This document shows, one piece after another, positions 1-10,662 of a stretch of DNA of 64,000 bases. Made by a program: the position numbers and the translations under genes. This DNA is from Bacteroidia bacterium. GTDB taxonomy: Bacteria; Bacteroidota; Bacteroidia; J057; JADKCL01. The notes beneath the pieces are model-generated. The model was not told where the DNA came from. It did no database searches and was given only the letters and a program-made list of their open reading frames with translations. Position 1 is the stretch's first letter; the number at the start of each line of letters is the position of its first letter. The stretch lies in the NCBI GenBank assembly GCA_020635905.1, contig JACJYV010000001.1, positions 806,001 to 870,000 on the forward strand, written 5' to 3'.

Positions 1-3000
1 TCCAAAATCCCAGAAATAACTGCTGGCATTCATGGAGGCATTGGTAAACATGACCATAGTATTAGGGATGATATTGGCCGGCATGGCAGGATTGGAGGTA
101 AATGCAGCCACCACCAAAGGAGGTTCACCAATGTTCACAGAACCTGTATCCGTACAACCGTTGGCATCGGTGACCACCACCCCATAGATCCCTGCATACA
201 GGCTGAAGGCGGTGTCCGTGGTCTGGCTGTCGCTCCAGACATAATTGTAGCCGGGCGTACCACCCGAAGCGGTGACCCAGGCTTGTCCGTCGTTCAGACC
301 AAAGCAGGTGGCGTCGAGGGAATCCAGGGCAATCACCAAAGGTGTGGGCTCGGTGAGGGTTACGGTAGTCGAATCCATGCAGCCAATGCTATCAGTCACC
401 AGCACGGTGTAAGTTCCCGGGGCCAGGCCGGTGGCCTGGGCGGTATTCTGAACCGGGGTGGTCTGCCAGGTGTAGCTGTAAGGGGGATTTCCTCCGCTGG
501 CGCCAGCCAGGGCGGTCCCGTTATTGAAGCCAAAGCAAGTCACATCCGATGAATCCACAATGGAAATCACAGGTGCATCCAGATTGGGTACGATGATGGA
601 AATCGAATCAGAACAACCCAGCGAATCGGTCACTATCACGGAATAGGTTCCGGCCACCAGGCCAGAAAGAGAATCTGTGGTGCCGCCCGTATTCCAAAGA
701 TAGGTATAGGGCGGAGTGGCTCCGCTTGCGGTTACCCAGGCCTGTCCGTCAGCATTTCCGCATGTTGCAGGCAGGCTGTCGATGATCAAGACCAGCAAAG
801 TGGGCTCAGAGATCACCACGGAAGTGGTATCCGTACAACCCATGCTGTCTGTAACCAGGACAGAGTAGGTGCCTGCGGCCAGGTTATAGGCCGTGTCTGT
901 CATCTGGCTGTCGCTCCAGAGGTAGGTATATCCGGGAGTTCCACCTGAAGCCATCACCAGGGCCCAGCCGTCGTTACCGCCATTGCAGTTTACATTGGCG
1001 AAGGTGTCGATCAAGGCCACCAGCAGAGTGGGTTCATTAATGGTGGCGCTGGCGGTATCCACACAACCGTTGGAATCGGTCACCACCACCTGGTAGGTTC
1101 CGGTTGCAAGACCGGAAGCAGTATCGCCCGTTTGGTTGGGATTTGTGAGCCAGAGGAAGGAATAAGGCCCGACTCCGCCGGAGGTGGAGGCAATGGCCAT
1201 GCCGTTATTTCCCCCGAAGCAGCTTACATCGTAGGTGGTATCCACCGCAGCCACCAACAGGGTGGGCTCGGAAATGGTCACTGTATCCACGGAAATACAG
1301 TTATTCGTATCGGAAACGGTCACGATGTAGGTCCCGGCGGGGAGGTTGGTGGCCACTGCCCCTGTCTGTGCAGGAGTGGTATTCCAGCTAAAGGTATAAG
1401 GAGCAGAGCCGCCGGTAGCCGAGGCAAAGGCGGTGCCCGAACTGTCGCCGTTACAGGCCACATTCACCAGGCTGTCCACCGTCACGGTGGGAGATCCCAG
1501 GTCAATCACAATCACGGCCGCTGAATCAACACATCCGTTGGAATCAGTGACAATCACGGTATAATTGCCCGAAAACAAATTGATGGCCGTGTCGGCAGTC
1601 TGGACAGGATTGGTGCTCCAGGCATAAGTGTAGGGAGTGGTGCCGCCCGATACCACGGCCCAGGCAGAACCATCGTTATTGCCACAGGTGGAAGGTGAAG
1701 TGCCGGTCGCAATGGCAAGGGGAGCGGGTTGGGTGATGGTCACCTGGGCGGAATCTGTACAACCCAGTGAATCCATGACCGTTACGGTATAGGTACCTGC
1801 GGCCAGACCAGAAGCTACCGCACCGTTTTGCACCGGGGTGGTGTTCCAGGTGAAGGTATAGGGAGCGGTAGCTCCACTGGCAGAAGCATAGGCCATTCCA
1901 TCTGAAAGGCCATTACAGGTAGCGTTGAGGGACGAGTCAATGGCCGGAACCAGAACGGTCGGCTCAGCGATGGTCACCGTGGCACTGTCGGCACATCCGT
2001 TAGAATCGGTCACCATGACCTGATAAGTACCCCCGGCCAGGCCGCTGGCCATAGCCGTGTTCTGTGCGGGAGTGGTATTCCAGCTAAAGGTATAAGGTGA
2101 GGTTCCTCCGCTGGCGGAGGCAGCTGCGGAACCATTGGCGAAGCCATTACAGGTCACATCCAGTGAAGAATCCACCTGCACAACCAGTAAGGTGGGCTGA
2201 TTGATGGTCACATTGGCGCTGCTTTGGCATCCGTTGGAATCGGTCACGGTGAGGGTGTAATTTCCGGCCGGAAGGCCGGTGGCCGTGGCGGTGTTCTGAA
2301 CCGGGGTGGTATTCCAGGAGAATACATAGGGCAGACTTCCACCTGTGGCTGATCCCCAGGCCATACCGTCATTCCCTCCAAAGCAAGATACATCAGCCGA
2401 AGAATCGATTTGTACCGTAGGAGATCCCAGATCAATTACATTTACCTGAGCCGAATCCTGACATCCATTGGCATCGGTCACCAGCACCTGATAACTGCCT
2501 GCCAGCAGGGCAAAAGCCGTATCCGTGGATTGGGTTGGGGTAGTGTTCCAGAGGTAAGCATAAGGACCCGTGCCGCCTGAGGCAGTCACCCAGGCCTGTC
2601 CGTCGGAATTGCCGCAGGTAGAGGGCAGGGAATCGGTGGTCAGGCCCAGCGCTGTGGGCTCATTGATCAAAACTGTTACTGAATCTGAACAGCCATTGGA
2701 ATCCACCACCAATACCTGATAGCCGCCTGCTGAGAGGCCGTTCGCCACAGGGCCATTCTGAACCGGGCTGGTATTCCAGGTAAAAGTATAAGGCAAAGTG
2801 CCTCCACTGGCTGAGGCGAAAGCCTCACCGTCGGCGGAGCCAAAGCAGGATGCATCGTGGGAAGAGTCAATGGCAGCCACCACGGGCGTGGGCTCGGTAA
2901 GGGTCACGCTGGCTGAATCCTGACAACCATTGGAATCGGTCACCACCACCTGCCAGGTTCCGGCCGGGATACCCGCAGCCGAAGCTGTATTCTGGGTAGG

Positions 3001-6000
3001 CGTGGTATTCCAGACAAAGGAGTAAGGAAGGGTGCCGCCCGATGCCGAGGCATAGGCATTTCCGTCACTTAAGCCGTTACAGCTGATGTTATTGGATGAA
3101 TCAATGGCCGCCACCACAGAGGCAGGCTGGCCGATGGTCACGTTGGCGGAGGCCGAGCAACCCAGGGAATCGGTCACGGTGACAGTGTACCCCCCGGCCG
3201 CCAGGCCGGTGGCGTTGGCCGTATTCTGGACCGGGGTAGTATTCCAACTGAAGGAAATGGGACCAGTTCCGCCCGAGGCTGAAGCAAAGGCAGATCCATC
3301 CGCAATTCCCGCACAACTGGCATCAAAGGCTGAGTCGATTTGTACCGTAGGAGATCCCAAATCAATCACATTCACCTGAACCGAATCCAGACAACCATTT
3401 GCATCTGTCACAATGACCGTGTATGCCCCGGCAGCCAGACCTGTTGCACTATCCGTATTCTGCACGGGAGTGGTATTCCAGGTATAATTAAAAGGTCCGG
3501 TTCCACCTGAAGCGTTGACAAAGGCAGAACCGTCGGCATTTCCACAGGAAGCAGGGGTGGTTCCTGGCACCAAAGCAATGGGCTGAGGCTCGGAAATCGT
3601 CACTGAGGTTGAATCAATACAACCATTATCATCCATTACTCCTACCTGATAAGTCCCGGCCCCCAATCCGGTTGCCATCGGGCCAAATTGAGGCGGAGTA
3701 GTATTCCAACCAAATAAATAGGGACCAGTTCCACCTGTGGCTGAGGCAAAAGCCTCTCCGTTCAGCAGCCCTGCGCAGGTTGCATCATGACTTGAGTCAA
3801 TGGCAATTACCAAAGGAGTGGGCTCGGCAATGGTTACCGAAATGGAATCCTGGCAGCCGTTATTATCCGTTACCACCACCTGATAGCTGCCAGCACTGAG
3901 GCCAGTGGCAGTGGGACCAGTTTGAGTGGGCGAGGTATTCCAGACAAAACCATAAGGTCCGGTTCCACCCGTAGCGGAGGCGAAGGCTTCGCCGTCCGCA
4001 GATCCGTTGCAAAGTGCGTCGTGGCTGCTGTCGATGGCCGCCACCACAGGAGTCGGCTGGTTGATGGTCACCTGGGCGCTGTCCTGACAGCCGCTCGAAT
4101 CCGTTACCAGCACCTGCCAGGTACCCGTTCCCAGCCCGGTAGCCACAGGGCCAGCCTGGGTGGGAGTTGTATTCCATACAAAGACATATGGCTGGGTTCC
4201 ACCCGTGGCAGAGGCAAATGCCTCGCCATCCAATGCGCCGTTACAGGAAGCATCATGGGAAGAGTCAATCGCAGCAATGACTGAGGCCGGCTGGCCGATG
4301 GTCACGTTGGCAGAACTGACGCAACCACTGCTGTCAGTGACGGTTACTGTATAATTTCCTGCCGCCAATCCGGTTGCATTGGGCGTATTCTGGACTGGGG
4401 TGGTATTCCAGGAGAAGGAATAAGGAGCCGTGCCGCCCGTAGCGGAGGCAAAGGCATCCCCATTGGCCAAACCGGCACAACTTGCATCGTGGGCGGAATC
4501 TATTACTGCTGTGGGTGACCCCAAATCAATGATATTGACCGAAGCAGAATCCTGACAACCATTTCCATCGGTTATGACCACCTGATAGCTGCCTGCCAGA
4601 AGGGCAAAAGCCGTATCCGTGCTTTGCACGGGGGTGGTATTCCAGACATACGAGTAAGGGGGAGTTCCCCCCGAAACCGTCACCCAGGCCTGCCCGTCGG
4701 GATTGCCACAAGTCGAGGGTTGGCCGCTCATGACGAGATTCAGGGCGCTCGGTTCCGCAATCACCACGTTGGCGGTGGCGGTACAACCATTATCGTCGGT
4801 GATGGTAACCATGTAGGCTCCACCTCCAAGACCAGTTGCAGCAGCAGTATTTTGTACAGGAGTGGTATTCCAGGAGAAGGTATAAGGCGGCGTTCCGCCT
4901 GCGCCAGATGCAAATGCGTCCCCATCCAGCAGGCCGTTGCAGGTTACATCATGCGATGAATCAATTGCGGCGGAAAGGACAGCAGGATTGATCAGGTTGG
5001 ACTGAGCCGTGGCGGTACAGCCATTGGCATCGGTCACCGTCAGGGTATAGGTACCAGCAGGAAGATTGGTTGCATTCTGGGAATTCTGAACGGGAGTACT
5101 GTTCCATGAGTAGGAATAAGGACCCGTGCCACCCGAAGCTGAGCCAAAAGCATCCCCGTCCGTCAATCCAAAACAGGTGGGGTTATGGGCAGAATCCACT
5201 GCGGCCACCAACTGAGTTGGCTCATTGATGGTCACGTTGGCCGAACTGACGCAACCATTGCTGTCGGTGAGGGTTACGGTGTAATTCCCGCCAGGCAGGC
5301 CGGTTGCCGTGGGTGTATTCTGGACAGGAGTGCTGTTCCAGGAATAGGCATAGGGTTGGGTTCCGCCCGTGGCACTGGCAAAAGCTTCGCCATCCGCCGC
5401 GCCAAAGCAGGTCACGTCATGGGAAGAGTCAATCACCACGGTAGGTGAGCCCAGATCAATGATATTGACCGAAGCAGAATCCTGACAACCATTGCCATCA
5501 GTTACAACTACCTGATAGCTGCCTGCCGCGAGAGCAAAAGCCGTATCTGTGCTTTGCACGGGGGTGGTATTCCAGATGTAGGAGTAAGCGGGAGTTCCCC
5601 CTGAAACTGTCACCCAGGCCTGTCCGTCAGGATTGCCACAGGTGGAAGGCTGGCTGCTCATGACCAGATTGAGAGCGGTGGGTTCAGCAATCACCACGTT
5701 GGCGGTGGCGGTACAACCATTATCATCTGTAATGGTAACCTGATAAGATCCGCCACCAAGGCCAGTTGCGGCAGCAGAATTTTGCACAGGAGTGGTATTC
5801 CAGGAGAAGGTGTAATTCGGCGTGCCGCCTGCTCCTGAAGCAAAGGCATCCCCATCCAGCAGGCCGTTGCAGGACACATCGTGCGATGAATCTATGGCAG
5901 CTGAAAGTACAGGAGGATTGACCAGGTTGGCCTGAGCCGTGGCGGTACAGCCATTGGCATCGGTCACCGTCAGGGTATAGGTACCAGCAGGAAGATTGGT

Positions 6001-9000
6001 GGCATTCTGGGTATTCTGAACGGGGGTGCTGTTCCAGGAGTAGGAATAAGGACCTGTTCCACCCGAAGCTGAACCAAATGCATCCCCGTCTGTCAATCCA
6101 AAACAGGTGGGATTATGGGATGAATCCACTCCGGCCACCAGCTGAGTGGGCTCATTGATGGTCACGTTGGCAGAACTGACGCAACCGTTGCTGTCAGTCA
6201 GGGTTACGGTGTAATTGCCGCCAGGAAGACCCGTGGCGGTGGGAGTATTCTGCACAGGAGTGCTGTTCCAGGAATAGACATAGGGCTGGGTTCCGCCTGT
6301 GGCGCTGGCAAAAGCTTCGCCATCCGCCGCGCCAAAGCAGGTCACGTCATGTGAAGAGTCGATCACCACGGTAGGTGACCCCAGGTCAATGATATTGACC
6401 GAAGCAGAATCCTGACAACCATTGCCATCAGTTACAACTACCTGATATGTGCCAGCCGGGAGAGCAAAAGCCGTATCCGTGCTTTGCACGGGAGTGGTAT
6501 TCCAGGTGTAGGAGTAAGCGGGAGTTCCCCCTGAAACCGTCACCCAGGCCTGTCCGTCAGGATTGCCACAGGTGGAAGGCTGACCGCTCATGACCAGATT
6601 CAGAGCCGTGGGCTCAGCAATGACTACGTTGGCGGTGGCGGTACAACCATTATCATCTGTAATGGTAACCTGATAAGATCCGCCACCCAGGCCAGTTGCG
6701 GCAGCAGTATTTTGCACAGGAGTGGTATTCCAGGAGAAGGTATAAGGCGGCGTGCCGCCTGCGCCTGAGGCAAAGGCGTCCCCATCCAGCAGGCCGTTGC
6801 AGGACACATCATGCGATGAATCAATGGCGGCGGAAAGTACAGGTGGATTGACCAGGTTGGCCTGAGCCGTGGCAGTACAACCATTGGCATCGGTCACCGT
6901 CAGGGTATAGGTTCCAGCAGGAAGATTGGTTGCATTCTGGGTATTCTGAACGGGGGTGCTGTTCCAGGAGTAAGAATAGGGACCCGTGCCCCCCGAAGCT
7001 GAACCAAAAGCATCCCCGTCTGCCAGTCCAAAACAGGTGGGGTTATGGGCAGAATCCACTGCGGCCACCAAGGGGCTGGGTGCAACCAGACTGACGTTTG
7101 CAGTGGCGGTACAGCCATTGGCATCGGTCACGGTGGCGGTGTAATTCCCGGCAGGCAGGCCGGTGGCTGGCGATCCGTTTTGCACGGGGGTGGAGTTCCA
7201 GCTAATGGTGTATGGAGCGGTTCCGCCAGAAGCAGTGGCGTAGGCATCGCCGTCGCTCAGACCAGCACAGGAAGGATTGTGGGATGAGTCAATTACAATG
7301 CTCAAGACAGGAGGCTCTGTGATTACCACCGAGGCAGAATCAGCACATCCGTTGGGATCGGCCGCAATGACGATATACACCCCGGGTCCCAGACCTGTGG
7401 CCACAGGTCCAAACTGAATCGGGGTGGTGGTCCAGCCATAAGTCAGGGGGCCGCTCCCGCCGGTCGCGGAGGCATAAGCTGATCCGTCGTTGGCTCCGTT
7501 ACAACTCACGTTGAAAAAGGAATCAATCTGCACCACGACCGCCGCGGGCTCTATGATGGCCACGTTGGCAGTGGCGGTACAGCCGTTGTCGTCGGTGACG
7601 GTAACGGTGTAGTTACCGGGACCCAGGTTGGAGGCAACCGGGCCCGTTTGCACGGGAGTGGTATTCCAGGAGAAAGTATAGGGAGCCGTTCCCCCTGTCG
7701 CGGATGCAAAAGCGTCCCCATCCCCTGCTCCGTTACAGGATACGCTATGGGAGGAGTCGATCGCAGCCACCAGGGCAGGAGGCTGGGCAATGGTAACGTT
7801 GGCGGTGGCAGTACAGCCATTGCCGTCGGTCACGGTTACAGTGTAATTGCCTGCGGGAAGCCCGGTTGCATTCTGGGTATTTTGGACGGGAGTAGAATTC
7901 CAACTGTATGAGTAGGGCCCGACTCCCCCACTGGCGGAGGAAAAGGCATCTCCCGTGGACTGGCCGTTGCATAATACATCATGCGAACTGTCGATGGCGG
8001 CCACCAGCAGAGGCGGTTCGGTAATGGTTACATGAACCGTATCAAAACAACCATTATTATCGGTCACCCTGAAAACGTAGGTTCCGGCAGGAAGACCAGT
8101 TGCAGTTGCCGTGGATTGAATCGGGGTGGAATTCCAGGAATAACCGTAAGGAGGCGTTCCGCCTGTGGCAGAACCAAAAGCCGCACCATCAGACAATCCA
8201 TTACAACTCACATTGTGGACAGAATCAATGGCGGGAACCACACCCGGAGGTGCCACCAGGGTGGCAGTATCGGCTGCGGTACAGCCGTTGGCATCAGTTA
8301 CAGTGAAAATATAGGTTCCTGCAGGTATGTTGAGGTTGACCCCGGTGGTGGGACCATTGCTCCAGGACAAAGTCCTGGGAGCCGTTCCTCCCCCTCCAAT
8401 CGCACTCAATCCCCCATTACTCAAACCTACACAACTTGGATTCAACTGGCCTACGATAATGGCAGTCACCGGGGGAGGATTGTTAAAGGTAAAGGAGGAA
8501 GAAGTGATACAAGCCGAAAACATGTCCTCCGTAACCACGGTGTATGTTCCGGGACCGAGGTTGGAAATGGTGGAAGAATCAGGATTATTCAAATCGACCA
8601 GCAGGGTATCTCCCGTGATCGAATTGGTCCACCAGTAATTATAAGGGCCGCCGCCCTGACCAACTGCGGTGGCAGTACCGGTCGAATCACCATTACAAAG
8701 GGGGGCCGAAATAGTCATTACAGGGGCAATGCAGCAGGTAAGGACCGCATTGAAGGAGTAATCCGGGTCCTGCTGGCAGGCCGGACTGGTCCAGCTGCCG
8801 GTCTCGCCGTCCGCATAATTGCGGACGAGAATGCCCAGGTCCTGCCCTTCCGTGCCCGGAGGGCACGATTTGGTGGTCACGGTCCAGCAAAAAGACCAGG
8901 TACACCCAGCTGCCCCCGCATCCCCAAAGTTATTGGTTGGGTTGCCATCCAGTACCGGGCGGTCACAAAAGAAACCGTTGGAGGGTCCGTCTGGGGTGGG

Positions 9001-9771
9001 AATATTGGTGTACCAGGCCCATTGGGCCTGCCCGTCGCAGGAAGTTGGGGGCGTGACGGTCAGGGTGGTGAGGTCCCAGCCCGAGCCAAAAACCGGCACA
9101 ATGCCGTGAATCCAGTTGGCGGAAATCTGAACGTAAGTCTGGATGGTATAGCAAAAGGTGACCGCAGTTCCCGGCTGGTAAGTTCCGTTTTGGGAAGGCG
9201 GATTGGAAGTAAAACTGGATTGAGTCAAACAGGTGGCACAATCGAGGTTATTTTGCAATGTAAGGTTGAAATTGCCTACATCATTCGTGTCGCCCCCACT
9301 GATCTGCAAAAAATAGGTGGCTCCCGGGGTCAGGGGACTGAAGGTGCCCGTGGCACTTCCCGCTGATCCCACGGCACAACCCCGCCCGACCAGCAATCCG
9401 CAGGGACCTTCCCACAACCCGATATTGGGGTTGGTCAGGCCGGCCACGGTGATGATCACTTCCGTGCCTGAGGCTACAAAGGTGTACCATACATCTCCCG
9501 CAGGCGCAGCCTGGGTGCCCACGGGCTGACAGCCCGTCATGTAGGGATAGGGAACAGAAGGAGTGGAACCCGTATTGGTCTGCCCGTTGAAGCTGATGGG
9601 AGCGCCTTTTCCCCGCTGGGGAACGGGGCCCGTGTTACATGGATTGGGAGTGGGGAGGCTTCCAAGGGGGGTGGCATTCACGCAATCGTCGTTGGGCGGC
9701 TGGGCATTTCCAATGGCCGGCAACAGCGGGAAAAAGAGCAGCGCGAACAGTGCGTATCGTAATTTTTGCAT
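1..9771 (-). CDS. Giant SprB-repeat surface adhesin (5' part, open at window edge)
   Basis: Cell-surface adhesin of the SprB type; in gliding Bacteroidota such proteins are exported by T9SS and moved along the cell surface. The minus frame starts at ATG 9771 with a signal peptide (MQKLRYALFALLFFPLLP...GNAQ) and I see no stop down to position 1, so 3257 codons lie in the window and the C-terminus is missing. Residues of about 25-330 are a Cys-rich N-terminal region. Then come about 37 units of about 77 residues, each containing PAGxYTVTVTDxNGC, then T(I/V)xxP and a SWNxTPVQ-like strand. The last residues in the window (YFWDFG) open a PKD-like domain, so the repeats give way to another domain further left. 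Preceded by a small exported protein 35 bp upstream, probably in the same operon. Gliding function is inferred from the family; no sorting domain is visible in the part seen. Confidence 0.9.
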   Translation of the reverse strand, partial: MQKLRYALFALLFFPLLPAIGNAQPPNDDCVNATPLGSLPTPNPCNTGPVPQRGKGAPISFNGQTNTGSTPSVPYPYMTGCQPVGTQAAPAGDVWYTFVASGTEVIITVAGLTNPNIGLWEGPCGLLVGRGCAVGSAGSATGTFSPLTPGATYFLQISGGDTNDVGNFNLTLQNNLDCATCLTQSSFTSNPPSQNGTYQPGTAVTFCYTIQTYVQISANWIHGIVPVFGSGWDLTTLTVTPPTSCDGQAQWAWYTNIPTPDGPSNGFFCDRPVLDGNPTNNFGDAGAAGCTWSFCWTVTTKSCPPGTEGQDLGILVRNYADGETGSWTSPACQQDPDYSFNAVLTCCIAPVMTISAPLCNGDSTGTATAVGQGGGPYNYWWTNSITGDTLLVDLNNPDSSTISNLGPGTYTVVTEDMFSACITSSSFTFNNPPPVTAIIVGQLNPSCVGLSNGGLSAIGGGGTAPRTLSWSNGPTTGVNLNIPAGTYIFTVTDANGCTAADTATLVAPPGVVPAIDSVHNVSCNGLSDGAAFGSATGGTPPYGYSWNSTPIQSTATATGLPAGTYVFRVTDNNGCFDTVHVTITEPPLLVAAIDSSHDVLCNGQSTGDAFSSASGGVGPYSYSWNSTPVQNTQNATGLPAGNYTVTVTDGNGCTATANVTIAQPPALVAAIDSSHSVSCNGAGDGDAFASATGGTAPYTFSWNTTPVQTGPVASNLGPGNYTVTVTDDNGCTATANVAIIEPAAVVVQIDSFFNVSCNGANDGSAYASATGGSGPLTYGWTTTPIQFGPVATGLGPGVYIVIAADPNGCADSASVVITEPPVLSIVIDSSHNPSCAGLSDGDAYATASGGTAPYTISWNSTPVQNGSPATGLPAGNYTATVTDANGCTATANVSLVAPSPLVAAVDSAHNPTCFGLADGDAFGSASGGTGPYSYSWNSTPVQNTQNATNLPAGTYTLTVTDANGCTATAQANLVNPPVLSAAIDSSHDVSCNGLLDGDAFASGAGGTPPYTFSWNTTPVQNTAAATGLGGGSYQVTITDDNGCTATANVVIAEPTALNLVMSGQPSTCGNPDGQAWVTVSGGTPAYSYTWNTTPVQSTDTAFALPAGTYQVVVTDGNGCQDSASVNIIDLGSPTVVIDSSHDVTCFGAADGEAFASATGGTQPYVYSWNSTPVQNTPTATGLPGGNYTVTLTDSNGCVSSANVTINEPTQLVAGVDSSHNPTCFGLTDGDAFGSASGGTGPYSYSWNSTPVQNTQNATNLPAGTYTLTVTDANGCTATAQANLVNPPVLSAAIDSSHDVSCNGLLDGDAFASGAGGTPNYTFSWNTTPVQNSAAATGLGGGSYQVTITDDNGCTATANVVIAEPTALNLVMSSQPSTCGNPDGQAWVTVSGGTPAYSYIWNTTPVQSTDTAFALAAGSYQVVVTDGNGCQDSASVNIIDLGSPTVVIDSSHDVTCFGAADGEAFASATGGTQPYAYSWNSTPVQNTPTATGLPGGNYTVTLTDSNGCVSSANVTINEPTQLVAAVDSAHNPTCFGLTDGDAFGSASGGTGPYSYSWNSTPVQNSQNATNLPAGTYTLTVTDANGCTATAQSNLINPAVLSAAIDSSHDVTCNGLLDGDAFASGAGGTPPYTFSWNTTPVQNTAAATGLGGGAYMVTITDDNGCTATANVVIAEPSALNLVMSGQPSTCGNPDGQAWVTVSGGTPPYSYVWNTTPVQSTDTAFALLAGSYQVVITDGNGCQDSASVNIIDLGSPTAVIDSAHDASCAGLANGDAFASATGGTAPYSFSWNTTPVQNTPNATGLAAGNYTVTVTDSSGCVSSANVTIGQPASVIAAIDSSHDASCNGALDGEAFASATGGTQPYVFVWNTTPTQAGPVATGLGTGTWQVLVTDSSGCQDSAQVTINQPTPVVAAIDSSHDALCNGSADGEAFASATGGTGPYGFVWNTSPTQTGPTATGLSAGSYQVVVTDNNGCQDSISVTIAEPTPLVIAIDSSHDATCAGLLNGEAFASATGGTGPYLFGWNTTPPQFGPMATGLGAGTYQVGVMDDNGCIDSTSVTISEPQPIALVPGTTPASCGNADGSAFVNASGGTGPFNYTWNTTPVQNTDSATGLAAGAYTVIVTDANGCLDSVQVNVIDLGSPTVQIDSAFDASCAGIADGSAFASASGGTGPISFSWNTTPVQNTANATGLAAGGYTVTVTDSLGCSASANVTIGQPASVVAAIDSSNNISCNGLSDGNAYASASGGTLPYSFVWNTTPTQNTASAAGIPAGTWQVVVTDSNGCQDSASVTLTEPTPVVAAIDSSHDASCFGSADGEAFASASGGTLPYTFTWNTSPVQNGPVANGLSAGGYQVLVVDSNGCSDSVTVLINEPTALGLTTDSLPSTCGNSDGQAWVTASGGTGPYAYLWNTTPTQSTDTAFALLAGSYQVLVTDANGCQDSAQVNVIDLGSPTVQIDSSADVSCFGGNDGMAWGSATGGSLPYVFSWNTTPVQNTATATGLPAGNYTLTVTDSNGCQSSANVTINQPTLLVVQVDSSLDVTCNGFANGSAAASASGGTSPYTFSWNTTPAQNTAMASGLAGGTYQVMVTDSNGCADSATVTIAEPTVLVPAIDSSLNATCNGLSDGMAYASASGATAPYTFTWNTTPVQNGAVASGLAAGTYTVTVMDSLGCTDSAQVTITQPAPLAIATGTSPSTCGNNDGSAWAVVSGGTTPYTYAWSTNPVQTADTAINLFSGNYTVIVTDSNGCVDSAAVIVIDLGSPTVTVDSLVNVACNGDSSGTAFASATGGSAPYTFSWNTTPAQTGAVATNLPAGTYIVTVSDTNNCISVDTVTISEPTLLVAAVDTTYDVSCFGGNNGMAIASTSGGVGPYSFLWLTNPNQTGDTASGLATGTYQVVVTDSNGCVDTASATINEPTLLVALIDTFANVNCNGGNDGWALVMASGGTPGYTYLWSDSQMTDTAYNLAAGTYSVLVTDSMGCTDTTSVVISEPTLLVLIIDSLPATCGNADGQAWVTASGATPPYTYLWNTGGTTDSLSGLVAGTYSVIVTDSLGCSDSISIIVPNLDAPVISIVDSSDVTCFGFNNGTALAGASGGNPPYSYTWQTTPVQNTAQATGLAPGTYTVLVTDSIGCMDSTTVTLTEPTPLVIALDSLDATCFGLNDGQAWVTASGGTPGYNYVWSDSQTTDTAFSLYAGIYGVVVTDANGCTDTGSVNIGEPPLVVAAFTSNPAMPANIIPNTMVMFTNASMNASSYFWDFG
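140..8600 (-). repeat. SprB-repeat coding array, about 37 units of about 232 bp
   Basis: The Cys-codon region of each unit (plus strand resembling acaaccattggcatcggt) recurs at about 154, 385, 612, 833, 1062, 1298 and so on to 8278, with a diverged copy near 8512. Spacing is 220-238 bp, and the sampled stretches stay in one reading frame. Units differ mostly at third positions in the older parts and are much more alike between 4531 and 7070. Confidence 0.9.
4531..7070 (-). repeat. 930-bp higher-order repeat inside the adhesin gene
   Basis: Four-unit blocks repeat with a period of exactly 930 bp (310 codons). The marker gatattgaccgaagcagaa starts at 4531, 5461 and 6391. Blocks two and three look about 94-95% identical by eye over several hundred bases, and the third block runs out near 7070. 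Related markers encoding an IDLGSPTV-like motif at about 1488, 2418 and 3348 have the same 930-bp spacing, so the amplification has acted more than once. Confidence 0.85.
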
Positions 9772-9806
9772 TCTTTGTCTGATCGTTGGAGTGAGATTTG
9801 ACCAAA

Positions 9807-10187
9807 TCATTTGACCTGCTTCACCGGGCATAACACGGCGAGTCTGCCATTGCTCATTATAGAAAAAACCCGCTGAGGATTGTCCTGCACATATTCAGGG
9901 ATAAGAGAAGTGGTTACCACAGGCTGGCCGTGGGTGATCAGGTATTGTGCAGATTTCAACAGAATTTCGGTCCCGTCGTCAAAATATAAACGTACATCAG
10001 AATTCATTTTGCGGTAGCAATCCATTTTTCCCGTTTCCATGGCACGGGACAGTTGCTGGGTGGTGTAAGTACCCTGCTTGTCAATGGAAAATCCTGCTGT
10101 GGATTGAGCCATTCCAAATATTCCCACCTGGGTAAATATCAAAAGGAGGAGCAGAGAGTGGTACTTCTTAAAAAGTTTAGCTAGCAT
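9807..10187 (-). CDS. Small exported protein upstream of the giant adhesin
   Basis: A 126-residue protein with an N-terminal signal peptide (Lys/His-rich start, then LLLLLIFTQVGIFGMAQ) and a mature part of about 98 residues. The mature part has no motif I recognise; it contains YLITHGQPVVT and ends in LCPVKQVK. It ends 35 bp before the adhesin start on the same strand, so the two are probably co-transcribed. It could be an accessory or stability factor for the adhesin, but nothing in the sequence shows that. The start at ATG 10187 is the only one that keeps the signal peptide. Confidence 0.7.
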   Translation of the reverse strand: MLAKLFKKYHSLLLLLIFTQVGIFGMAQSTAGFSIDKQGTYTTQQLSRAMETGKMDCYRKMNSDVRLYFDDGTEILLKSAQYLITHGQPVVTTSLIPEYVQDNPQRVFSIMSNGRLAVLCPVKQVK

Positions 10188-10662
10188 TCAGTTAAAATTT
10201 AGTTGTTGCCCAATAGCCGCAGAAGGCCTTTTTTAACGATTTAACTATTCAAGTTATACATTATCAACATAAAAATAAAGATAATGTGGAAAACTTTGAA
10301 GACAATAAATAATATTCTACAAAAAATACGTTCAGAATATCCTTTTAATGGATTTTGAGCAAGATTTATCTGACTACAAAACCCACGAAATTTTTCGCAC
10401 ATTCAGGTAAATTTTGCCAAAATCCACGATTTAAAAAGGTGTTTCAGGCTGATTTTCAGGATTTGACAAAAGATCAGAGCCATTATAGAGAAATGAGGTT
10501 CAGGCAAAAACCATTTCCCCGGAGACAGGTTAAGGGCAAGAATAATTTAACTGTGTATTTGCCAAAATTTTCCCGCCAGGCAATTTTTTACAGAATCATT
10601 TTGAATAATTTTCGCTCCCTGAACGGATGCATTTCATAGCTACCCTCAAAAGATAATCCTGC
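10188..10662. other. Gene-free stretch, AT-rich
   Basis: About 475 bp between the 5' end of the adhesin operon and the terminator of the next minus-strand gene. It must hold the adhesin operon promoter, but I find no convincing TAnnTTTG box. A 94-codon plus-strand frame (10355-10639) has no signal sequence, no recognisable family and AT-driven composition, so I do not call it. Confidence 0.5.

Noticed and set aside
7981..9366. 461-codon plus-strand ORF
   Set aside because: Antisense to the adhesin gene; its Gly/His/Arg-rich translation reflects the codon pattern of the repeats and matches no family.
10355..10639. 94-codon plus-strand ORF in the intergenic region
   Set aside because: No ribosome binding site, no family, and composition typical of AT-rich spacer.
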